The notes beneath the pieces are model-generated. The model was given only the letters and a program-made list of their open reading frames with translations. It searched no databases and was not told the DNA's origin. Both the position numbers and the translations under genes were made by a program. A DNA stretch of 64,000 nucleotides, taken from NCBI GenBank assembly GCA_030762935.1, contig CM060881.1:101230001-101294000 (forward strand), in the 5' to 3' direction. Each line of letters begins with the position of its first letter. Position 1 is the first letter of the stretch. Below are positions 21,753 through 32,649 of this stretch, piece after piece. This DNA is from Hymenopus coronatus (Eukaryota; Arthropoda; Insecta; Mantodea; Hymenopodidae).

Positions 21753-22967
21753 CTGTCCCAGAAGTACCCGACCTAACAAAGAAAGCACAACAATTTTGGG
21801 GAAAATATATTTATTTCTCTACATAGTCTCCTTTCAGATCGATACTCATTTCCCAGCGATGCAAAATAGCCATCAACTTCAGACTCCACCTCTTCATTGT
21901 TAACAAATCCTCTACCACAAGCCAATTTTTCAAGTTTGGAAACAGAAAATAATCAGAGGAGGCTAAATCTGACGAATAGAGTGCATGAGGAAGCAATTCG
22001 AGTTTTAATTAATTGATTTTGGCCATGGCGATAATGGACGTGTGAACTGGAGCATTGTCTTGATGAAACAAAACTTCCTTTTTCGGCCGTCTTTGCTCAA
22101 TTTCATCATTCAGAAGGTATAAAGAGTTCTTATAATATTCGCCATTGATTACTTTTCCTTTTTTGAGATAATGAACATTATCCAGCGTGCGTCCCAGAAA
22201 ACTGACGTCATGACCTTGCCTGCAGATGGAACAGTCTTCGCCTTCTTTGGAGCCGATTTTCCCCTTCCAATCCCCTATTTTGACTGTTCCTTCGTCTCAG
22301 GTGTGAAGTGATGGACCCAGGTTTTATCCATTGTTATGAATTGACGCAAAAACTCACTTTATTGTAGCGAAACATTGCCAAACACTCGACATAAACTTCC
22401 TCACGACGCTGTTTTTGTACTATTGTGAGCAAACGCAGCATCCACCTTGTACACAACTTTTCATATCCAAATTTTTAGTCAGCATGCGATGCACAGAACA
22501 TTTAAAAATGCCTTCAATGCCCGCTAGCTCGCTCACTTTGAGTCGACAGTCATCCAATACAATTTTGTGGATTTTCTTTACATTTCTGGACTGGTAACCT
22601 CATTTGGTCGACCACTACGATGTTCGTCTTCGCAGGTCGTACGGCCGCGTATAAACTCTGTCACCCAATATTTCACTATTGTAAACGAAGGAGCAGAATC
22701 CCCCAAAGTAGAACATAGCTCAGTTTTAATATTAGTTGAACTAAGACCCTTCAAATGAAAGTATTGTATAACAACGATGACTAGTTTTACCCATGTTTAC
22801 ATGGTATGCTGAGAGCATTCACTAATGATGGCTACAAAACAAATGCTAAACAATGTGAACTCGTCTAACTTCAAACTTGAACTTTCTAAGTTTGGTAGGT
22901 ACTTTTTACCATTGTTGTTTGAAACAACAATGGCAATCTATACGTCAGGTCGGGTACTTCTGGGGCA
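21753..22967 (-). mobile_element. mariner element with dead transposase
   Basis: The ends match as an inverted repeat: CTGTCCCAGAAGTACCCGACCT at 21753-21774 and its near-exact inverse ending at 22967, giving a 1.2-kb element of normal mariner length. On the minus strand, pieces of transposase appear in several frames in the right order. These are an N-terminal FIRGRTTCEDEHRSGRP (DNA-binding half), MDKTWVHHFTPETK (first catalytic Asp), HQDNAPVHTS (second) and YSSDLASSDYFLFPNLKNWL (third). The spacing of the last two fits the D34D pattern of mariner transposases. Frameshifts separate the pieces and a TAA lies between the second and third Asp motifs, so the gene is dead. A flanking TA duplication is not clear. 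The three catalytic aspartates survive, which points to decay by frameshift and stop rather than by loss of the active site. Confidence 0.85.
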
Positions 22968-23107
22968 GCCACGTTAAGTGACGCACCTGGCTGTACCTGT
23001 AGCTGGCTGACTGGATCTGGTACGGCAATAACAGTGATATTGGTGCCAATGCACAACCCCCTTACAAAATTAAACGAAAAACAAACTGTTAGTCCTGTAG
23101 AAAAAAA
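22968..23107. other. short spacer
   Basis: No recognised feature. Confidence 0.35.
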
Positions 23108-23920
23108 TCTGATGTGTTACACTTTCCTGACTTTCTCTAGTTGCTCTGCAAACTTGTTACAAAAGATTCCTCTTCTTTCCACACAAAGCTAATCGAGTTA
23201 AATATTAGCAGAATGTTCTTAGTATTTAGTTCCTTGCAAGTAGAAGGGAACTAAAGGAATGCGGTATGCTAAAGTGGTAGTCAAATGTGTTAAGCTAGCG
23301 CTATGCGATTGTCAATGCAAATCGCTTCTTTGCTTGGCTAGAAGTAGAACCAACTTCCTGTCTGAGAAAAGGATAAGTGCTTGACAATTGGAACCAATAA
23401 CAAGAAATATCTCGGAAAATACCTCCACAACAAAACGTAAAGGACATTAATTGTGTACATTTACACGATTCTACATTTGTGTCTACATTTTGTCTAGAAT
23501 GTTTTTGTCTATCTCTTACGGTTTAGCAGTTAAGCAAAATTCGGCTAAATTCATCCAGAATAAAGAGGTCCTCAGAGGCTATTACCACAACATTTAAGAT
23601 ATGCAATTTATTTTGGATGTAAATATCTTTAATATACGGATTTTAATCAAAATCATTAGGCCACATTTTAGAAAACAAAAATTTTCCAAAAATTGACCAT
23701 GTAAAGGTTAATTTATGGTGGGGGATTTTTATTGAAACTCTTCGTGTTGCATCCTTGAAAGATCCCAATCTTAAATACCAAGTTTGGTATTTAACGGTCT
23801 TTTCGTTTTTGAGCTATGCTGTCCACAGACACGCAGATACAAACATACGCGGACCTTTTTCTAAAAATGCTTTTTATGGACTCAGGGGACCTCAAATATA
23901 TATTTCCTGTGAAATCTCAT
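23108..23920 (+). mobile_element. F1 copy, 3'-truncated
   Basis: The 5' end is TCTGATGTGTTACACTTTCCTGACTTTCTCTA. The copy stops inside the GTGAAATCTC block at 23920, losing the last 60 bp with the palindrome. Confidence 0.65.
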
Positions 23921-24775
23921 AGGCCGCGAGAGATGTTACCTTATAGTTAACGACTCTATGCATGCTGTGCAACTTAATGGAGGTAATGGCATTCTTATTT
24001 AAAATTTACAAAATATTTATAAGCTCTTCGTCAATTGTGATCTACATATAAGTCATCCTTTCTACTCATCCTTTTTGAAAGAAATCCTTAAGTACTTCTG
24101 AAAGAAAACAGCAGTTCAACTTTTAAGATTTCTTGCATTTCTCTTTGGAAAAAAGAATGGCATTTTCATGTTAGGCTTATGCCTTCTCAATCCTGTTTGT
24201 TCTGCATGTGGTTCCAAACTATTGTTATAACTTTCTATAAACTCTCTTTCAGAGAAAATGGATAAAAAGTTTTATTATTTACTCTTTGTAACGTGTTAGC
24301 TCGCGGAGTCTCCTACTTTCAGGTTCTGAGTTTACACGTGAATACATCATCATGCCCAGTGCAAAAGTAAGTTTGTTTTGCAAACACGGGCTAATGGCAT
24401 CAAGCGATGGAAGTTACTAAAACAGCATTTCAACAGATTTCACGGTTAACTTGCTACATTCCCACCAAGAGAGAAAAAGAAATAGAAGTAGCAGTTTGAA
24501 GAGAGGTGGGAGAAGTGAAAAACAAGCAAGACTTTATATGTGGTAAAGAGTAATAAGAAAAAAAAAAAGGGTTACTAGGCGTTCTGGAACAAGGAAAATG
24601 AAAAGTGGAAGCCATTTAGTTTCGTCGCATTTAGAAACCTGCGTTAGTTTCATTCATGTCCCATGCAGTTCTTTGCACTATGTTTTCATAGAAGTACACA
24701 CAGCGTACAAGAAAACACGAATCAGGAGTGTGCTCCATTTAACATCGGGAGTAACAATTTCTGTGTTCCATACCA
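23921..24775. other. unassigned AT-rich DNA
   Basis: No recognised gene or repeat. An A/G-rich tract lies at 24465-24610. Confidence 0.4.
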
Positions 24776-25230
24776 AACCAGGGGACTCGGAAGGTCTGGG
24801 ATCGGTTTCCGACCTCTCTGACCCATGTGTCTTTCGGTTTTTTTTCTGGATCACTAGGCGAATGCTGGGGAGGATTCATAATTCCCCAAAACTCCCTGCC
24901 CCTTCATTTCATCTCAAGTCTCTTTCAACATTGTAAGTTATCTGCGGCAGAGGCGCCATTTCGTGGAGGTGACTGCAATCCGGAAATACAGCTCTCGGCG
25001 GCGGGATGGCGTTAGTAATTATCTGCGGACTCAGGTGAAGAGTCTCTATCCCTGACTGAGCCAAGAGCTCTGGTGCTCCGCAGACGAGATGAAATGCTTG
25101 TGAACTCTTCACTGCGGCTCTCTCCCTGTCCGAATCTCGGCCGCCCTCTGAAATTACACTCATCTCATCTTCTCCTCCAGGGGTACGACGTGCATTAAGT
25201 CCACGGTTGCAGCGTCCAATACCCCTCTGT
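24776..25230 (+). mobile_element. SINE-E copy
   Basis: Ordered family blocks: CGACCTCTCTGACCCATGTG, GGATCACTAGGCGAATGCTGG, GGAAATACAGCTCTCGGCGG and TCTCGGCCGCCCTCTG. About 455 bp. The open frames at 24598-25253 on both strands cross the element in different frames and are not supported. Confidence 0.65.
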
Positions 25231-25249
25231 AACGTACACATACATACAC

Positions 25250-26029
25250 ACACTGTATTCCATTCACATAACCTCTCTACCTATTCCGTAACACACTATT
25301 CCTACAAAAACTTATTCATCTATCTGCTTCAAGCTAATTAAGAGAAACATAAGCAGGAATATTTTATTACTTAGTTCCTTATAAGTAGAATAGAAACAAG
25401 GGAGTAGTAACATAGGCTAAAGCGATAGGGAAATCTTTTAAAAGCTGTTTTATTTTGTTTTTTTTTGTTTTTTTGCCTGGCCACGAGCAAAACAAAAGAA
25501 AACGAAATGGCAAATTGCCGCTTGAAAATTTTTTAAGTATTTTAAAATTGCAACCTGTAACTTATCTCAGAAATGGTTAATGTATATGACATAATTGCGT
25601 GTTTTATGAGATCTACATTTTTGTGTAGTAAATTTTTGTTCATATCTTACAATTTAACAGTAAGCAAAAGTCGTCCAGAATGAAGAGTCTTTAGGGGATA
25701 TTTCCAGAAAATTTATGATATACATTTTACTTATCATATAAATATCTTTAACATATATTAAAAAAACAAAATTTATATTTCTATGTAAAGGGTAGTTTGC
25801 GGAGAGGGAGCATTTTCCTGAAAATCTTCATGTCAAATTTTTGGAAGATATTGAATATAAATACTAGTTTTCGTTTTTGAGGGATATTGACCACAGGCAC
25901 AGACACAAAACTTTTTAGAATGTAGGCTTTCGATACAGTGATCTTCAAAACAGGTATTTACGGTGAAATCTCGTTATATAATTTTAACTTTTCTATCTAC
26001 TATGTATAATGTAAATACGTTCTAGAAAA
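25250..26029 (+). mobile_element. F1 copy, eroded
   Basis: Begins TATTCCATTCACATAACCTCTC and ends near GTTCTAGAAAAGC. It has several short deletions and an expanded T-rich run (25445-25475). The AATCGTTAGAGCC block is lost. Confidence 0.55.
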
Positions 26030-26037
26030 GCAATAAG

Positions 26038-26415
26038 ACTGTTAGTCCTGTAAGTGCAGATATAGGTATTGGTAATTGAGAACAGTGGAATGAGCAATAG
26101 TTCAACAATATTTTCTTCATGTGTATACTTGTAGTTATTGGGTGTTCTATGTTTTCAGTGGGTTAGTATTTCCAAATATACCTGGCATTCACAAGCCACA
26201 CGTGTTTATTTTCTCAGAGATGGTGGGACACAAGGCGTAACGTAATGCGGGCAGGTTTCACAGTAACGTATGTTGTATCGGACGCTTTATGCAAGGCCAA
26301 TGACCCACCGCTACTAAGATGTACTACCGATAGTCTATACTGACAGGCTTTGTTCATTTCGTAGCGCACTTAACACCATGCAAAAACATCAGATCAGAAC
26401 TTATGTGTTAATTTA
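26038..26415 (+). repeat. repeat G, unsplit copy
   Basis: This is the uninterrupted version of the repeat found split at 4656-4765 and 6156-6505. No coding frame or RNA promoter box is visible. It lies immediately 3' of an F1 copy. Confidence 0.55.
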
Positions 26416-26949
26416 TGAGAAAACTGTTAGCCAAAGACGAAAAAAAACTAACACACCAAAGTGATTACATATTAGCGTACAGTTTATAAAAATATTTGTA
26501 TATATGTGCACACCTAATAGCTTGTATATCTGTCGAAGCAAAATATGAAATAAAATAGCATACAGAATGAAATTTCTGTTGGAATTTCTCAAAATGTCCT
26601 TATTTAGCGTGAAAACTCTATACACTGACGTATTTCCAGCGGAATATTATTCGCGGTGGTAAGAGATGTGGAGCATAGATTCGAGAATGCGGTAGAGGCC
26701 ACTATGGCAGGCGTAATTTGCGGTTCCGTATGCTGGTTGCAAGGACATTGCTTGGATGGAGCTAGCAAGCGAAGGTAGGTAATGGGTAGCTACAGTAATT
26801 AACTGCGTGGATCTTCTGCCTTTGCAGATTGTATCTGAGATGTCTATTTCCAGGAATTCCTTCTACATACGTAGGCGGCTCTTGCTGAGTTTATGTGGAG
26901 GTTAAATCAATTGCAAACGAAGTACAACTGTTTAACTCATCCTATACTT
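26416..26949. other. unassigned DNA
   Basis: No recognised gene. A 70-codon minus-strand frame at 26413-26625 is hydrophobic and without family signature. Confidence 0.4.
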
Positions 26950-27525
26950 ATTACTTTCTTTAGTACGTATGTACAATATACATAGTAGACAAAGACAGTA
27001 TTGTACCCAAAATATATACCGAGGTTTCACTGGAAATATGTGTTTTGAGACTCCCTGAAAAAAAAATAGAAAAATGGGAGTGTGTGTGTGAGACTGTGTG
27101 TGTGTGTGCGCGTGTGTGGACTGCGTAATTAAAAAATTACAAGTCCATTTAGTACCAAACTTGATATTTGAGTTTATTTCTCCCAAGGATGACATGTGAA
27201 GATGTCGAAGAAAATCCCCCGCCCAAAATAACCTTTCGTGGGCTTTTATTTTTTTTTTTTTCTTAAAATGGCTTGGGTGATTTTGACTATAGATATTTAC
27301 ATGATAAATAATTACATACATATTGAATTCTCTGAAGATGATAAATTTTACATAAACCACAAGAGATACATAAAACATATTACACAAAAAATGTATCTCG
27401 TCAAAACACCAATTTAAGTCATATAAATTTTTTTGTAGAGTTACGATTTCCATTATATTCCTTGTTATTGGTTTCAATTTTAAGTTACTTAAACTTTTCT
27501 CAAACGGGATGCTATTTTTGGTATT
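26950..27525 (-). mobile_element. F1 copy, 5'-truncated
   Basis: F1-minus orientation from TTATTACTTTCTTTAGTACG. The microsatellite at 27081-27118 is mostly GT/GC (GTGTGCGCGTGTG). It stops at CAAACGGGATGC, just before a (CT)n tract. The 198-codon minus frame at 26932-27528 is an open reading through this element. Confidence 0.6.
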
Positions 27526-27528
27526 CAT

Positions 27529-27552
27529 CTCTCTCTCTCTCTCTCTCTCTCT
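27529..27552. repeat. (CT)n tract at SINE-D tail
   Basis: About 12 CT units placed where the other full SINE-D copy has its (ATT)n tail, next to the shared TGTTTCATTTAT start. Confidence 0.75.
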
Positions 27553-27629
27553 ATTGTTTCATTTATTTAGCCTCCTTTTACATCTATGGTCATATCGGGG
27601 GCTTTGCATTACAAACATCTGGTTGTCTA

Positions 27630-27818
27630 AATATATGCGTAAGCTTTCACGGCCGGTGTCCATAGTTTTAAAATTCTTTCCGAGTTAGCGACGTGAGCAC
27701 ATTGCCTCTGAAGATTTCCCTCACAGACAGGGATGAAACCTTAGGTAAAAATATTTTAACTAAACATATTTTAATCTAAAGACCACGGCAAAACAACCCG
27801 AAAATTTTAAATTTTAAA
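27630..27818 (+). mobile_element. 189-bp retroposon-like insertion, 13-bp TSD
   Basis: The insert is bounded by ATCTGGTTGTCTA at 27617-27629 and again, exactly, at 27819-27831, which is a 13-bp target-site duplication inside SINE-D. It contains GCTTTCACGGCCGGTGTCC near its left end and finishes with an A/T-rich AAAATTTTAAATTTTAAA tail. A TSD of this length and an A-rich 3' end fit LINE-mediated insertion. I do not recognise the family and see no clear A or B box. Confidence 0.75.
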
Positions 27819-27880
27819 ATCTGGTTGTCTATAGGTTCTTTTATTTTCTTCAAAGACGCCCACATTCACTCTCACATACA

Positions 27881-29094
27881 TGCAAGAGGGTATCATAACG
27901 TTTTAATTATCACCCCTTAAAAATTTGATAGTGCATGTATCGATTTGTAGTTGTTAATCCTTCTCTATGTAGTCACCACATTTACCAGCGTTTCTTGACC
28001 TTCTGAATACCCTGATTGTATAAGTCTGCAAATTTCGACTTGAACCACTCTTCCATTTCATTAACGAAGTCATCTGTGTTTTCAAATCGGTGACCAGGCA
28101 GCGGTTTCTTTGTTTCTGGGAATAAAAAAAATGTCATTTGGTACGGGATTGGGCAAATAAGGCGGATGCTGCAAGATCTCAAAGCCACATGCCCTTGTTT
28201 TGTCAACTGCAACTTGGGATGATTGGGGCTTGCCAGCCAAAAGACGAACACCTTTGGAGGGCATACCATAGCGTTTCTTAATCAAAACTTCTCGTAACTT
28301 CTCCAGAAGGTTGCTGTAGTATCTTCCAGTGATTGTTTGACCTTTGGGAAGGTAATATATCAGTATGACTCTATGACAGTCCCAAAACCTGAAATCATGA
28401 CCTTCCTAACTGACTTTTGCACCATGCCATTTTGGGAAGGGGGGGGGTGATCGGCATGCTTCCATTACATGGTTTTTGTTTTTGGATCATGCTGATAGAT
28501 CCACGCTTCATCCATGGTTACCAGACGATCAATAAATCATCTTTATCCTCTTCCAACAGCGTTCAACATCTGTCTTGAAAATTCACGTCGTGTTTGCTTT
28601 TGGAAAGAGGTTAGCAAACATGAAACCCACCGTGAAAACCCATAAGTATGTGGATTTTGTCATAAATAATTTACAACACACTAGAATAATTAAGACCAGT
28701 CTCATTCATGATCATTTGTATGTTTACTCGTTTATCTTCCAGGATTAAAGACTCCACTTTCTTCACCGTGACTTCACCATCTATTATTGACGGTCTACTA
28801 GACCTTGTTCGTCTGTCAAGGACAAGTGTCCAATTTGAAAATTCCTCTTCCATCTCACAATAGTGTCACAAGATGATGTGTGATCATTTCCTTAGATAGC
28901 CGTCATCTAATCGATTTCCCGGGCACTTTTAACCTTAAAATGAAGGAATTTTATCAGGTTACGAGCTTCAGTTTTCGCTATCTTACACTTTAGACACAGT
29001 TTTATGAGATTTTTAACGTTATGTACTGAGGGACCAATGATGACACTGACGAAATTTCATTGGTATACCATTAAAACTTGATGATACTCCCTCG
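27881..29094 (-). mobile_element. mariner element with dead transposase
   Basis: Inverted ends: GAGGGTATCATAACGTTTTAAT at the left and the inverse of GAGGGAGTATCATCAAGTTTTAATG at the right. A TA follows the right end. The 1.2-kb length is typical of mariner. Minus-strand transposase pieces in order are an N-terminal HTH piece with TIVRWKRNF and VTVKKVESLILEDKRVNIQM, MDEAWIYQHDPKTK (first catalytic Asp), the degraded LLAGKPQSSQVAV (where the family has a His-Asp-Asn motif, so the second Asp is lost) and HPPYLPNPVPNDIFF (third Asp kept). Stops and frameshifts occur throughout. The C-terminal frame ending in FENTDDFVNEMEEWFKSKF is the best preserved. It differs from the 21.7-kb mariner in both ends and protein, so this is a second lineage. 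Confidence 0.85.
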
Positions 29095-29235
29095 TACTTC
29101 CAGACTCTGTGGGGGATAGGGAATAATTCTGGTTAAAAAAAATTCCTCGCCCCAGCCGGCATCTCTGGGTGAGAAGTCAGCTCGATGCCCACTTGGTAGG
29201 TGAGGGATGAATTGGATCAGTAGGTGAGGGATGAA

Positions 29236-29453
29236 TTAAGTAAAACCACGGAGTATCTCTCTTGTTTTATTCCTGGCTATGGAAAGCGAACCAAATTTCA
29301 CTTTCATTTTCAATTGTTACACATCAGCGACAGTTTTTAAAAATATTTGATTATCGTTTTGGTCTACTGTATTACCTTATTTCCCTTCAACTTACAGTAA
29401 CAGAAATGATGTCAATTACTACTATGTACGATAAAGGAATACACTTTTGTAAC
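29236..29453. other. short unassigned spacer
   Basis: No recognised feature. Confidence 0.35.
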
Positions 29454-29464
29454 AATAGTCAAAG

Positions 29465-29718
29465 GGCCCGCCTGGGTAGTGTGGTGGTAGCGTGTCTGCC
29501 TCAATTTCAATGGTCGCGAGTTCGAATCTCGCTTAGGGTGAGTTACACGGATAAGGGTTTTTTCGGGGTTTTCCCTTATCCTGAGAAGACGAACGTCGAG
29601 TAACTTTAAGGTCCATGGGCCCCGAGATCATTTGAGCGTCATTTCATCAATTTCATTCATCGTCCGATATGACCAACCGGTTAAAAGACATTAAGCTAAA
29701 AAAAAAAAAAAAAAAAAA
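29465..29718 (+). mobile_element. SINE-C, complete with 11-bp TSD
   Basis: AATAGTCAAAG occurs at 29454-29464 and again at 29719-29729, just after a tail of about 20 adenines. The 5' head has an A box in GTGGTGGTAGCGTGTCTG and a B box in GCGAGTTCGAATCTCGC. The body continues GGATAAGGGTTTTTTCGGGG and CATGGGCCCCGAGATC. This is a tRNA-derived SINE of about 254 bp. The exact TSD and long A-tail suggest a relatively young insertion. Confidence 0.88.
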
Positions 29719-29729
29719 AATAGTCAAAG

Positions 29730-29905
29730 TAATTCAAGGTGATGGTTTTTAAACTGTGGTTAAAAGTGACAGTGTAATATCAGTTGATTTACTGGCATAT
29801 TAAAGAACTCTTGCGGGACGAAATTCCCGCACACCGGCGCTGTGATATGATCCTGGCAATAGACAGCATCCTTAAAAAAAGTAATGTAAATAGAATATAA
29901 CAAGT
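29730..29905. other. short spacer
   Basis: No recognised feature. Confidence 0.35.
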
Positions 29906-30772
29906 TTTTTTACTTTCTCTATGGGCACTATGTACATAGTGTATAGAGAATGTATTGCACTCCACCAAAAAATTCGATACCGAGATTTCACCGGAAATAT
30001 ATGCTTTAGGGCCCCCTTTATCTAAAAGAAGCATTTTCGGAAAAAGGTCCGTGTGTGTGTGTGTCCGTGTGCCCGTGTGTCTGTGAACACGATAACTCAA
30101 AAACGAAAAGTCGGTAAAATACCAAACTTGGTATTTAAGTTTAGTATCTTCCAGAGATTTTGAGAAAAATCCCCCCACCCCCAACTACCCTTTACATGAA
30201 ACTGTTTTCGAAAATTTTGATTTTCTCAAAAATGGCTCTAACGATTTTGATTAAAATTTTGTATATCAAAGATATTTACCTGACAAATAAAATGTATATT
30301 TTGAATTTTCTGGGAATAACCTCTGAAGAGTAGTTTATTCTGGATGAATTTTACTAAATTTTGAATAACTGCTAAACCGTAAAATATGGACAAAAACTTA
30401 CTACACAAAAAATGTAGAGCACATTAAAACACACAATTTATGTTATATACATTTTTTTCGTGGAGTTCATCGTTTTTGTGACATTCCTTATTTTTGGCTT
30501 CTGCTATGAAAAACATACATTTCTCATACAGGAATTTGTCAACTGCTGTCCATACAAACAAAGGAACTTCATTGACATAGCAACCAACTTTTAACTATCA
30601 CTTTAAGCTATGGTATTCCCTTATTTCACTTCTACTTACAAGGAAGCTAGTAATATGACTATTTCTGCTAATGTTTTACTGATTAGCATGAAGTTAATAG
30701 AAGTATAAGCTTTTTAAGAATAATTTGTTGCAGGGATATAGAGAAAGTCATGTGAATGGTACACATCAGATT
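29906..30772 (-). mobile_element. F1 copy, near-complete
   Basis: F1-minus orientation, 867 bp, from TTTTTTACTTTCTCTATGG to CACATCAGATTTTTT. The exact palindrome CACTATGTACATAGTG is present at the 3' end, and the microsatellite is GTGTGTGTGTGTCC. This copy and the one at 35876 are the most alike, suggesting more recent activity of this subgroup. Confidence 0.75.
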
Positions 30773-31479
30773 TTTTAGTTTATGTCTAACTTACATTTTC
30801 ATACACTTCTGTGCGTATCCAATTAATTCACAGGAATCCCAACTATTTTGTAAGTCGTTTTATATATATTTAATGTTTCTGAGCGTTTTATGGCTAGTCA
30901 ATCAAGCTGCTTTGTCATTTTGCTGGATAAAGGGAAAGTTTTGTTGTGGATTGTCACAGGATTATCCTGGCGATCCTGCAGTGCTAATTGTTTTCACAGG
31001 TCGGACCTACAGGCTAAGAGGAAATAACCATGATGTCAACAAGTTGTTGCCGCGCGGTTTGAATAATTCAGGTGGTGTGGTGCTTGCCTGACCAAATTAG
31101 GGCTATAGTCCAAGGCGTGGTCACACTCTCTCTCATTCTCTCTGCTTCTCTGTCCCGCAGATCGATAACAGCTACAATTTCAGCTCCGATAAACTGCAAA
31201 GAACATAAAAACTGTTGTTAATCTAACTAGCGCTAAACGTATTCTTATCAATTGTTTATATACAGCTTTAGCACACTTCGTCAAGTATGTGGATTTCAAG
31301 ACGAGATATAGCGATAACTGTATGGGAACTTTGGACATTTATAACTGTAAGAGGTATTCTAATAAAGCTAATCACGATTTCGATTGTCGAAAATTATATA
31401 CAATCTAATTTGTTCCATTCACATGACCTTTTCTAGCTGTTCCGCAAACAATTTTGTTTGTTTGATAAATAATGTTTAA
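30773..31479. other. unassigned DNA
   Basis: No recognised gene. The 111-codon plus frame at 30756-31091 begins inside the F1 end and has no recognised domain. Confidence 0.4.
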
Positions 31480-31688
31480 CGCCCGCTTTTGCTACAATGA
31501 CACCGCAGGCGATGAACATGGCATGAAGATGGAACACCGGTGGATGCGATGGCGGGGGAAACATGAGAACCCAAAGAAAACCCGCCCCTGCGCCGCTTTG
31601 TCCATTACAAATCACACATGTGGTCACTAGAAATCGAACCTGGGCCGCCCAGAGACGAGTAGTCTAACCATTAGACTACAGTGGGGCC
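31480..31688 (-). mobile_element. SINE-B, full-length copy
   Basis: On the minus strand the head reads TAGTCTAATGGTTAGACTAC with a B box in CCCAGGTTCGATTTCTAG. The body has TGTAATGGACAAAGCGGCG, GGGCGGGTTTTCTTTGGG and CCGCCATCGCATCCACC, and ends near GCGGGCGTTAAACATT. This is the best view of the family body; the copies at 2383, 17895 and 41895 are fragments of it. Confidence 0.7.
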
Positions 31689-31839
31689 CGAAAACAAACT
31701 ACTATTATAATTTCTATATTTTTATAAAAGAGTATTTTTATCCACATCATTCTAATCAAAATAACATTGGCAGAATTGGTCTCATTACTTGATTTCTTGT
31801 AAGTAGGAGGGGAACCCACACTTCAGCCAGTGGTAGACT
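31689..31839. other. short spacer
   Basis: Contains TTACTTGATTTCTTGTAAGTAG, resembling an F1 internal block, so a small F1 relic is possible. Confidence 0.35.
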
Positions 31840-32130
31840 ATTTGGAGAATAAGATGAGAACTGTTGCAGAGAGCAGCCGGAACCTGAATACGGCAGGGAG
31901 CCACCGTGGAGATTCTCTAACAGCTCCCAAGCAGTTCTTCATCTCAACGCGATGAGCGCTAAGAGCCTCAGTTCCGAATAAACGCCCCTGAGTGTACCGA
32001 TGACCCCCCCATCGTCATCCAGCCACCGAGAGCTGAGATTCCAAAGCGCAAGCATCTGCATGAATGGGCGCCACTCATGGTCACGGCTACTGGTGATTGG
32101 AGATTGTTGGACTTGCCCAGAAAGAAATGG
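31840..32130 (-). mobile_element. SINE-E fragment, inverted and diverged
   Basis: On the minus strand, GGAATCTCAGCTCTCGGTGG and CTGGATGACGATGGGGGG correspond to the GGAAATACAGCTCTCGGCGG...GGGATGGCG block of SINE-E. The terminal CGGCCGCCCG block and the head are not visible. Confidence 0.45.
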
Positions 32131-32649
32131 AAATGGAATGAAGTCTTGGGAAGAAGAGGTCAAACAGGTCAAACTACCTATGCCATACCCAAGCAAGTAA
32201 AGGCGTCTTTCCAGCGATAGCTACTGCACACAAGAAGTTGACGTCCCTCGCGGGATTTTCGGCCAAGAAAAGCAATTGCAGAACATACACCCCAAGCGGC
32301 CAATATTTAGACCAACCGCCATCTGTCGTGCCAAATCGGCTCAAGAAGTCTTTGCACAAGTTAAAAAATATGTGGAGTATAATGTTAGAAAATTTGAACA
32401 CGAGTATGAACAATGGGATATCTGTAATATTTGTAAATAAACTGAATATTTATATTTTGGTGAAGGCGTTGCAAATTGAAACATAGAAGAGGGAAAAATA
32501 AACAAACTATCAAAATTTAAAATATTTATACTTCATATACATCAGAATGATATCTACTCCAGTAATATAGAAAGAATAATAGCTCAAGGTAAACAGGCTA
32601 CCGAAGTACTACATTTACTGATATGCAGTAGTACTCTAATAAAGAATGT
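32131..32649. other. unassigned DNA
   Basis: No recognised gene. Short frames on both strands (32000-32486) overlap each other without motifs. Confidence 0.35.

Larger units (their letters stand above)
27553..29235 (-). mobile_element. SINE-D interrupted by two insertions
   Basis: SINE-D pieces lie at 27553-27629, 27819-27880 and 29095-29235. Joined in that order they match the uninterrupted copy at 34975-35239 block by block: TAGCCTCCTTTTACATCTATGG, CATTCACTCTCACATACA, CTTCCAGACTCTGTGGG, then CCCCAGCCGGCATCTC. The tRNA-like head is at the right end on the minus strand and has lost its B box. The right border holds a short tandem duplication (TAGGTGAGGGATGAATT twice). Confidence 0.75.

Noticed and set aside
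24909..25253. 114-codon minus-strand frame
   Set aside because: It is antisense across SINE-E and does not persist in the other SINE-E copies.
26932..27528. 198-codon minus-strand open frame
   Set aside because: It lies wholly within an F1 copy, includes the microsatellite, and has no domain. Other F1 copies are broken in this frame.
29465..29545. Functional tRNA gene
   Set aside because: A and B boxes are good, but it is followed by a SINE body, A-tail and target-site duplication.
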